NCBI GenBank assembly: GCA_002937815.1
Contig: PTKQ01000038.1
Span: 1 to 5,196, forward strand
Source of the DNA: Alphaproteobacteria bacterium MarineAlpha6_Bin2
Lineage (GTDB): Bacteria > Pseudomonadota > Alphaproteobacteria > GCA-002720895
Length of the DNA: 5,196 nucleotides
Direction: 5' to 3'
Part shown: positions 1 to 5,196 of the stretch, piece after piece
Position numbering within the stretch: the first letter of the stretch is position 1
Layout of the letters: every line of letters starts with the position of its first letter
Notes under the pieces: generated by a model
Told to the model about the DNA's origin: nothing
What the model saw: the letters and a program-made list of their open reading frames with translations, nothing else
The model's database searches: none
Position numbers and translations under genes: made by a program

Positions 1-2
1 AA

Positions 3-1349
3 TAAAGCATTAAGTTCTTTATACATATAAAAAGAACCACAAATTAAAATTCTTCCAGGATTTTCTTCCATTAAAATTTTACTTAATGCTTTTTTTATAC
101 AGCCTGATGGTTCTACATTAAATTCATTCAAACTAGCTATTTCATATAGTTTTTTATTTGAATAATAAGGGGAAGAACCTTGAATAGGGACGGTTATTAA
201 TTTTTTTGTTATATTTTTAAAATTATTTAAAAATTCCTTTGGATTTTTTGAATTAAGCATGCCAAATATTAAATAAAGATCTTTATACTTCCAACTTCTT
301 AATGTTTTTGATAAAGCATTACTAGCACTTTTGTTATGTCCACCATCGAACCATAATTCCCATTTTTTATTAATTGAACCCATAGGTATATTTAATTTTT
401 TTATTTGTATTTTTTGTAAACGGCCTTGCCAATAAACTTTTTTTATTCCATTTTTAATTAAATTATTCTTTGAATTTAATTTTTTAATTAACTTTATAGT
501 TTTAATAGCTATACCAGCATTAAGTATTTGATGATTACCTTTTAAATTTGGTAATGGAAAAATTTCTTTATTACTGTTTTTAAGATTGCTTGAGAAAACT
601 ATTTTGTTCAAAAAAGTATCTTTTTTTATTGACCAATCGTCATTATAAATGAATGTCTTTGATTTAAACTTATTTGCAGTTTTTTTTATAATATTTTTTG
701 CTTCTAAAAATTGTGAACCTAAAACAACAAGAGAATTTTTTTTAATAATACCAGATTTTTCCAGAGCGATTTGTTTTAAACTATTTCCAAGAAAATTTGT
801 GTGATCAATAGATATTTCATTTATAATTATAACTATTGGTTTTTTTATAACATTGGTTGCATCTAATCTTCCACCTAATCCTGTTTCTAAAATAGTAAAA
901 TCTGCCGGATTTTCTTTAAATGCAACAAATGCAGCAGCTGTGGTCATTTCAAAAAATGTTATAGGAAAATTGTTATTTTTTTTATCACATAGTTTTAAGA
1001 TTTTTTCTAAGTATTCACTGGAAATATTTTTTCCATTTAGATTAATTCTTTCATTGAAATTTATTAAATGTGGAGAGGAATATGTATTAACACTATAATT
1101 TCCGGATTTTAAAAATGCTTTTAAAAATGCTAATACAGAACCTTTACCATTTGTACCAGCAATATGAATTACATTCTTTATTTTATTTTGAGGGTTATTT
1201 AATTTTGATAAAAGATTTAAAATTCTATCTAGAGAAAGATCAATTTTTTTTGGATGGAGTTGCTCTAATCTTTTTTCTAAACTTATTTCTATTTTATTTA
1301 AATTATCATATTCTTCTTTAACAAATGCATTTAGTAATTGATTTGACAT
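3..1349 (-). CDS. folC: Folylpolyglutamate synthase / dihydrofolate synthase FolC (3' end cut by window edge)
   Basis: Cytoplasmic Mur-ligase-family enzyme that ligates glutamate to folates using ATP; many bacterial FolC proteins also make dihydrofolate from dihydropteroate. The frame is open for 449 codons with no stop before the left edge. Visible motifs are the P-loop GTNGKGS (65-71), SPHL (92-95), ERI (100-102), ETGLGGRLDATN (155-166, Glu155 a likely Mg ligand), the DH pair (182-183), EKSGI (197-201, Lys198 the probable carboxylated lysine), GNHQxxNA (271-278), WQGRLQ (307-312) and DGGHN (335-339, start of the C-terminal domain). The last visible residues (ILICGSFYMYKE) match the usual family C-terminus, so only a few residues are missing. 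The ATG directly follows the accD stop (TAAATG), with no spacer and no clear Shine-Dalgarno, suggesting translational coupling. About 20 residues precede the usual family start, but no nearer internal Met exists; the next is at 135. Whether it is bifunctional cannot be decided from sequence. Confidence 0.95.
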   Translation of the reverse strand, partial: MSNQLLNAFVKEEYDNLNKIEISLEKRLEQLHPKKIDLSLDRILNLLSKLNNPQNKIKNVIHIAGTNGKGSVLAFLKAFLKSGNYSVNTYSSPHLINFNERINLNGKNISSEYLEKILKLCDKKNNNFPITFFEMTTAAAFVAFKENPADFTILETGLGGRLDATNVIKKPIVIIINEISIDHTNFLGNSLKQIALEKSGIIKKNSLVVLGSQFLEAKNIIKKTANKFKSKTFIYNDDWSIKKDTFLNKIVFSSNLKNSNKEIFPLPNLKGNHQILNAGIAIKTIKLIKKLNSKNNLIKNGIKKVYWQGRLQKIQIKKLNIPMGSINKKWELWFDGGHNKSASNALSKTLRSWKYKDLYLIFGMLNSKNPKEFLNNFKNITKKLITVPIQGSSPYYSNKKLYEIASLNEFNVEPSGCIKKALSKILMEENPGRILICGSFYMYKELNAL

Positions 1350-2210
1350 TTAAAAATTATTTTGACTTTTTTTTAATAAAAATTTTAAGATTTTTGCCAA
1401 CTTTTTTTTTAAATCTTTTCGATGCACCACCATATCAACCATGCCATGCTCTAGAAGATAATCCGAAGTTTGAAAATTTTCAGGAATTGTTTCTTTAATC
1501 GTTTGTTCAATTACTCTCCTACCAGCAAAACCAATAGTTGCATCTTTTTCAGCAATTAATATATCTCCTAGCATTGCAAAAGATGCACATACCCCACCTG
1601 TTGTAGGATCAGTTAAAACTACAATATAAGGAATTTTATTATCTTTAACTTTTTTTATTGCAGCAACAGTTCTTGGCATTTGCATAAGAGACAAAATTCC
1701 CTCTTGCATCCTGGCCCCTCCAGATGAAGGTATTATTATTAATGGTAAATTCTTTTTTAAAGAAAGTTCAGAACCTTTTACAATAGAATCTCCAACACTT
1801 ACTCCCATTGATCCGCCCATAAAATTAAAATCAAAAACTATAGCAAGAACAGAAATATTTTCTATTTTACCTTCTGCTATAATTACAGCATCATTTTCTT
1901 TTGTTCTTTTTTGTGCTTCTTTTAATCTATCTTTATATTTTCTTTTATCTTTGAAAGATAGGGGATCATTATTATTGCTTGGAACTTTAATTTTTTCATA
2001 TTTTCCTTCATCAAAAAGAAATTTTACTCTCATACTTGACGATAACCTGATATGTGTTCCACATTGATCACAAACCCCTAAAGATTTTTCATAATCTTTA
2101 TAGTAAATCATTGTTCCACATTGGCATTTAAGCCATAAGTTTTTTGGAATATCCCTTTTTTTAACTAAGGATTGAAGTTTTGGTTTAATATAATTTGTTA
2201 GCCAATTCAT
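1350..2210 (-). CDS. accD: Acetyl-CoA carboxylase carboxyltransferase subunit beta (AccD)
   Basis: Beta subunit of the acetyl-CoA carboxylase carboxyltransferase; with AccA (not in this window) it moves the carboxyl group from carboxybiotin to acetyl-CoA, giving malonyl-CoA for fatty acid synthesis in the cytoplasm. It has 286 residues, slightly shorter than E. coli AccD (about 304). The N-terminal MNWLTNY-like start is typical of alphaproteobacterial AccD and supports the ATG chosen. A zinc ribbon follows, with Cys29, Cys31, Cys47 and Cys50. The crotonase-fold carboxyltransferase core shows MGGSMG (131-136), SSGGARMQEG (162-171) and DPTTGGVCASFAMLGD (201-216), the Gly-Gly pairs being expected oxyanion/CoA-site elements. 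The oddity is that the first zinc knuckle reads C-Q-C rather than the usual C-x-x-C, one residue short. The gene starts 7 bases after the trpA stop and abuts folC. The lysine-rich C-terminus is family-typical in being variable. Confidence 0.97.
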   Translation of the reverse strand: MNWLTNYIKPKLQSLVKKRDIPKNLWLKCQCGTMIYYKDYEKSLGVCDQCGTHIRLSSSMRVKFLFDEGKYEKIKVPSNNNDPLSFKDKRKYKDRLKEAQKRTKENDAVIIAEGKIENISVLAIVFDFNFMGGSMGVSVGDSIVKGSELSLKKNLPLIIIPSSGGARMQEGILSLMQMPRTVAAIKKVKDNKIPYIVVLTDPTTGGVCASFAMLGDILIAEKDATIGFAGRRVIEQTIKETIPENFQTSDYLLEHGMVDMVVHRKDLKKKLAKILKFLLKKSQNNF

Positions 2211-2217
2211 ATTATAT

Positions 2218-3033
2218 CTATAATACAGATGATAGTTGTTTTACATAGTTTAAAACATTATCAACTAATTTTTTTTTATTATATTTTTTTTTTTCAGCTT
2301 CTTCCACTTTTTTAATAATTGAAGATCCAACAACAACTGCATCAGCTCTTTTGGATAATTCTTTTACATCATTTTTATTTTTTATACCAAATCCAACTGC
2401 TATTGGCAATTTAGTCATTTTTTTTAAATTTTTTATTTGGTTTCCCAGTTTTTGATTTGATTTATAGTTTGCCCCTGTAATTCCTGTTATTGAGATATAA
2501 TAGATAAATCCAGAGGCATGTTTAATTATTTTTTTAAATCTAATATTATTTGTTGTAGGGGTCGCTAATTTTATAAAATGAACTTTATTTTTAATCATTG
2601 GTAAACACAATTCATTATCCTCTTCTGGAGGCAGATCAACAATTATTACTCCATTTATATTATTTTTCTTAACGTTATTAATAAAATTATTTATTCCAAA
2701 TCTATGTACTGGATTGTAATAACCCATTAATATTAAAGGTGTATTATAATTTTTTTTTCTAAATCTTTTAACAAGTTCAAATGTTTTTTTTAAATTCATT
2801 TTATTTTTGATTGCTCTACCATTAGCTCTTTGAATAATAGGGCCATCAGCCATTGGATCAGAAAATGGCATTCCAAGCTCTATAATATCAACACCACATT
2901 CAGGGAGTTTTTCTAGAATTTGAAAGGATGTATTAAAATCTGGATCTCCTGCAGTTATAAAAGATATTAAACCGCATTTTTTTTTTGTTTTTAATTCATT
3001 GAATTTGTTTTTTAATATGTCTTTATATGGCAT
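2218..3033 (-). CDS. trpA: Tryptophan synthase alpha subunit (TrpA)
   Basis: Cytoplasmic TIM-barrel subunit that cleaves indole-3-glycerol phosphate to indole and glyceraldehyde 3-phosphate; the indole is channelled to TrpB in the alpha2beta2 complex. The 271 residues match the family length (E. coli 268). Visible signatures are LISFITAGDP (22-31), IIELGMPFSDPMADGP (50-65) with the catalytic Glu52 and Asp63 (E. coli Glu49 and Asp60), MGYYNP (103-108), VIIVDLPPEE (129-138), GFIYYISITGITGA (175-188, mobile loop 6 with the conserved Tyr), and the phosphate-binding VGFGI (213-217) and VVGSSII (234-240). All key residues are present, so it should be active. It begins 5 bases after the trpB stop with no Shine-Dalgarno visible and ends in TAG, the only non-TAA stop seen in this cluster. 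Several A-tracts of 9-11 bases lie within the gene but the frame stays intact. Confidence 0.98.
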   Translation of the reverse strand: MPYKDILKNKFNELKTKKKCGLISFITAGDPDFNTSFQILEKLPECGVDIIELGMPFSDPMADGPIIQRANGRAIKNKMNLKKTFELVKRFRKKNYNTPLILMGYYNPVHRFGINNFINNVKKNNINGVIIVDLPPEEDNELCLPMIKNKVHFIKLATPTTNNIRFKKIIKHASGFIYYISITGITGANYKSNQKLGNQIKNLKKMTKLPIAVGFGIKNKNDVKELSKRADAVVVGSSIIKKVEEAEKKKYNKKKLVDNVLNYVKQLSSVL

Positions 3034-3038
3034 TAAAT

Positions 3039-4244
3039 TTAGATATTAATTTTTAATTTTTTTGCAACTGTAAAAATATCTTTATCACCACGACCACACA
3101 TATTCATAATAACGATATTATCTTTAGGCATTTTTGAAGCCTTTTTAATTAAGTATGCGAGTGCATGAGATGGTTCTAAAGCTGGTATAATGCCTTCAAT
3201 TCTTGAACTGAATTTAAAAGCTTCAAGAGCCTCTTTATCCGTAACACTTACATACTTTACACGTTTAGTGTCTTTAAGCCACGCATGCTCTGGGCCAACA
3301 CCAGGATAATCTAAGCCAGCAGATATTGAATGCGGTTCTGTAATTTGTCCATCTTTATCTTGCAATATATAAGTTTTACTTCCATGTAGAACACCTAAAT
3401 GACCCTTAGCAATCGATGCTGCGTGTTTTTTATTAAGTCCTTCTCCTGCAGCTTCAACGCCAATCATTTTAACATTTATATCGTTTAAAAAAGGGTAAAA
3501 AAGACCCATCGCATTAGATCCTCCCCCAATGCATGCTATTAATAAATTTGGAAGTTTACCTTCTTTTTTTTTTATTTGCTCTTTAGCCTCATGACCAATT
3601 ACGGACTGAAAATCTCTCACCATTTCGGGGTAAGGATGTGGCCCAGCCACACTTCCAATAATATAAAAAGTATCATTAACATTTGTCACCCAGTCTCTAA
3701 GAGCTTCATTCATTGCATCTTTGAGAGTTTTTGAACCGCTCTTTACTTTTTCAACATCAGCCCCTAGAAGTCTCATTCTAAAAACATTTGGCTTTTGTCT
3801 TTCATAATCAATTTCACCCATATAAATAGTGCATGGAAAATTAAATAAAGCACACACTGTAGCAGTTGCAACTCCATGCTGACCAGCACCTGTTTCCGCT
3901 ATTATTCTTTTTTTCTCCATTGTTTTGGCAAGAAGTATTTGCCCAAGAGTATTATTAATTTTATGTGCTCCTGTATGGTTCAATTCGTCTCTTTTAAAAT
4001 AAATTTTAGGACCTTTTAATTTTTTTGATAAATTTTCGGCAAAATATAAAGGCGAAGGCCTTCCAACATAATCTTTAAGATATTTTTTAAATTCATTAAT
4101 AAATGATTTTTTTTTTTTAATCTTTTTATATGCTTTTTCAACTTCTAAAATTAAGGGCACAAGTGTTTCAGCAACAAATCTTCCACCATATTTACCAAAA
4201 CGGCCATTAATATCTGGGCCTGATTTATATGTATTTCTTTTCAT
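3039..4244 (-). CDS. trpB: Tryptophan synthase beta subunit (TrpB)
   Basis: Pyridoxal-phosphate enzyme that condenses indole with L-serine to give L-tryptophan, partner of the TrpA encoded next. At 401 residues it is the standard TrpB1 form (E. coli 397), not the divergent TrpB2. Visible motifs are [15 protein letters not shown] (14-28), [13 protein letters not shown] (90-102) with the PLP-binding Lys95, AETGAGQHG (116-124) with the catalytic Glu117, the PLP phosphate loop GGGSNA (240-245), [10 protein letters not shown] (311-320) with the closing Asp312 of the COMM region, [12 protein letters not shown] (350-361) and GRGDKDI (384-390). Residue 383, which contacts the PLP ring nitrogen, is Cys where E. 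coli has Ser377; both occur in the family. It starts 2 bases after the trpF stop, and the N-terminus matches the family, supporting this ATG. A run of 12 A on the coding strand encodes Lys43-Lys46. This gene is the least AT-skewed of the window, consistent with its strong conservation. Confidence 0.99.
   Translation of the reverse strand: MKRNTYKSGPDINGRFGKYGGRFVAETLVPLILEVEKAYKKIKKKKSFINEFKKYLKDYVGRPSPLYFAENLSKKLKGPKIYFKRDELNHTGAHKINNTLGQILLAKTMEKKRIIAETGAGQHGVATATVCALFNFPCTIYMGEIDYERQKPNVFRMRLLGADVEKVKSGSKTLKDAMNEALRDWVTNVNDTFYIIGSVAGPHPYPEMVRDFQSVIGHEAKEQIKKKEGKLPNLLIACIGGGSNAMGLFYPFLNDINVKMIGVEAAGEGLNKKHAASIAKGHLGVLHGSKTYILQDKDGQITEPHSISAGLDYPGVGPEHAWLKDTKRVKYVSVTDKEALEAFKFSSRIEGIIPALEPSHALAYLIKKASKMPKDNIVIMNMCGRGDKDIFTVAKKLKINI
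4107..4118. repeat. 12-base homopolymer A/T tract inside trpB
   Basis: Twelve consecutive T on the plus strand, read as twelve A in the trpB message, code exactly four lysines (residues 43-46). It is the longest homopolymer I found in the window. The frame is intact on both sides, with family motifs before and after. Such tracts are known to promote polymerase slippage, but nothing here shows that slippage is used. Confidence 0.6.
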
Positions 4245-4246
4245 AA

Positions 4247-4891
4247 TTATAATTTAGCTGCTAATTTTAAAAATTTACTTATTTTTTTTATATTTTTTTT
4301 CCCAGGGGACTGTTCTATACTTGATGAAACATCAACAAATTTAATATTTGAAGTTTTTATAGCTTTTTCTAAATTATGAATATTCAATGCTCCCGATAAA
4401 ATTAACGAATTTTTATTTTTTATATTTTTTAATAATTTCCAATTTAATTCCATAGTTTTTTTTTTAAAATTTAATTTTTTTTTTGTTACTATTTTTGTAT
4501 CAATTAAAATATAATCACATATCTTTCTAAAAATATTTATTTTTTTAATATCATTTTTATTTAGAACTTTTAGAGCTTTAATAATTTTAATTTTTGTAAT
4601 TTTTTTTATTTCTTTTAAAAAACCCGGTGTTTCATCTCCGTGAAATTGAAGATAATCTAATTTAACATTTTCTATAATTTTTTTTATCTTTGGTAATTTC
4701 ATATTTGCACAAACACCTACTCTTTGTATTTTTTTTTCAGCATATATTGACAGTTTTTTTGCAGTTTTTATATTAATGTATCTTGGTGATTTATTATAAA
4801 ACATAAGACCTATCATTTCTGCATTTCCTTTAACAGATGCATTTATTTGATTAATTGTTTTTAAACCACATATTTTTACTTTAAGTGTCAT
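4247..4891 (-). CDS. trpF: Phosphoribosylanthranilate isomerase (TrpF)
   Basis: Stand-alone TIM-barrel enzyme that performs the Amadori rearrangement of N-(5'-phosphoribosyl)anthranilate to CdRP, the step after TrpD. The 214 residues fit the monofunctional family. Visible are VKICGL (5-10) with the catalytic general base Cys8, [12 protein letters not shown] (28-39) with Arg37, RVGVCAN (57-63), LQFHGDE (81-87), ILIDT (128-132) with the catalytic acid Asp131, LSGALN (165-170) and [14 protein letters not shown] (187-200). The last two phosphate-binding segments depart from the usual SGGL and DVSSGVExxPGxKD (Ala168, Ser191 and Asn200 at normally Gly, Gly and Asp), but both catalytic residues are present, so I expect activity. 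It is the most divergent and lysine-rich protein in the window, with two runs of 10 A in the middle. The ATG lies inside the end of pyrF (11-base overlap), and the catalytic Cys near the N-terminus fixes this start. Confidence 0.95.
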   Translation of the reverse strand: MTLKVKICGLKTINQINASVKGNAEMIGLMFYNKSPRYINIKTAKKLSIYAEKKIQRVGVCANMKLPKIKKIIENVKLDYLQFHGDETPGFLKEIKKITKIKIIKALKVLNKNDIKKINIFRKICDYILIDTKIVTKKKLNFKKKTMELNWKLLKNIKNKNSLILSGALNIHNLEKAIKTSNIKFVDVSSSIEQSPGKKNIKKISKFLKLAAKL

Positions 4892-5195
4892 TACTTTTTT
4901 TTAAATATTGTTTTATTTCTTCGTTAATTGATTTAAGTGTTTTTTTAGGGTTTTTAGATTTGGTTATTGGTCTACCCATTATAATATAAGTAGCTCCTTT
5001 TTTAATAGCGGTTAATGGATCCATAGATCTTTTGTGTTCATCTTTTTTAACTCTTTTTGGTCTTATTCCCGGAACAAATATTTCTATATTTTTTTTTTTC
5101 GCAATATCATTTAAAATTTCAAGATCTTTTGGTGCTAAGATTAATCCGTGAACATTATTTTTTAATGCAATATTTATTAATTTTTTTATTTCATT
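4881..5195 (-). CDS. pyrF: Orotidine 5'-phosphate decarboxylase PyrF (5' part outside window)
   Basis: C-terminal 104 residues of OMP decarboxylase, which converts OMP to UMP in the last step of de novo pyrimidine synthesis. The open frame enters from the right edge and ends in TAA at 4883-4881. Within the visible part are NVHGLILAPKD (14-24), VPGIRP (41-46), a charged DEHKR segment followed by MDPLTAIKKGATY (58-70), and the phosphate-binding IIMGRPIT (71-78) with Arg75; together these are diagnostic of the PyrF C-terminal half. The catalytic Lys/Asp network lies upstream and cannot be seen. The stop falls inside trpF, 11 bases of shared sequence in different frames, so translation of the two is probably coupled. 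A run of 11 A (plus-strand T, 5089-5099) sits in frame as three Lys and part of Asn. Confidence 0.93.
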   Translation of the reverse strand, partial: NEIKKLINIALKNNVHGLILAPKDLEILNDIAKKKNIEIFVPGIRPKRVKKDEHKRSMDPLTAIKKGATYIIMGRPITKSKNPKKTLKSINEEIKQYLKKSNDT

Positions 5196-5196
5196 T

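Noticed and set aside
853..1098. Plus-strand open frame of 81 residues
   Set aside because: It lies wholly within folC on the opposite strand, in a stretch where folC shows conserved motifs (EMTTAAAF and ETGLGGRLDATN). Its hydrophobic Phe/Leu-rich product is what reverse-complemented Lys/Glu codons give.
1115..1321. Plus-strand open frame of 68 residues resembling a small membrane protein
   Set aside because: It is antisense to the folC N-terminus, including the P-loop region. The hydrophobicity is an artefact of AAA/GAA/AAT codons read on the other strand, and there is no ribosome site or family match I recognise.
2211..2217. TATAAT-like sequence before accD as a -10 promoter box
   Set aside because: The coding strand reads ATATAAT between trpA and accD, but such a word is expected by chance at this AT content. 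There is no convincing -35 partner, and it sits only a base or so from the ATG, leaving no leader.
4456..4484. Plus-strand poly-T runs that look like intrinsic terminator tails
   Set aside because: They lie inside trpF coding sequence, there is no GC-rich hairpin before them, and they are on the strand opposite to transcription. They are simply Lys/Asn codons in an AT-rich gene.
4881..4891. Possible frameshift or fusion of pyrF with trpF
   Set aside because: The pyrF frame ends with its own TAA and trpF has a proper ATG followed by the conserved VKICGL motif. The two frames simply overlap by 11 bases, so no frameshift is needed.

Overview
The window is a very AT-rich stretch (roughly one quarter G+C by eye) filled end to end by six genes, all transcribed from the minus strand. 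In transcription order, from the right edge leftward, they are pyrF (3' part only), trpF, trpB, trpA, accD and folC (5' part, almost complete). No gene was found on the plus strand, and there is no RNA gene, mobile element, CRISPR array or intergenic region longer than 7 bases.

The order trpF-trpB-trpA-accD-folC is the classic alphaproteobacterial arrangement. Extreme A/T bias, lysine/asparagine/isoleucine-rich proteins, compact proteins and near-zero spacing together suggest a streamlined marine alphaproteobacterium of the SAR11 (Pelagibacterales) type or a similar AT-rich lineage. This assignment is an inference from composition and gene order; no phylogenetic marker is present.

Layout: 4881-5195 is the C-terminal 104 residues of orotidine 5'-phosphate decarboxylase. 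It overlaps by 11 bases with trpF (4247-4891, phosphoribosylanthranilate isomerase). Two bases later comes trpB (3039-4244, tryptophan synthase beta), then after 5 bases trpA (2218-3033, tryptophan synthase alpha), and after 7 bases accD (1350-2210, acetyl-CoA carboxylase carboxyltransferase beta). folC (3-1349, folylpolyglutamate/dihydrofolate synthase) starts on the base right after the accD stop and leaves the window only a few residues before its expected end.

Functionally, TrpF converts phosphoribosylanthranilate to CdRP, and TrpA and TrpB form the alpha2beta2 complex that carries out the last two steps to tryptophan. The other trp genes (trpE, trpG, trpD, trpC) are not here, as expected for the split trp clusters of alphaproteobacteria. 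PyrF (UMP synthesis), AccD (malonyl-CoA for fatty acids) and FolC (folates) are housekeeping partners that appear to be co-transcribed. The operon promoter, any leader or attenuator and the terminator must lie outside the window.

This is mostly an ordinary core-metabolism region, and I found no undescribed system. The points most worth a second look are a one-residue-short zinc knuckle in AccD (CxC instead of CxxC), substitutions in the phosphate-binding loops of TrpF, long A-tracts inside coding regions, and the absence of visible Shine-Dalgarno sequences at tightly packed gene starts.
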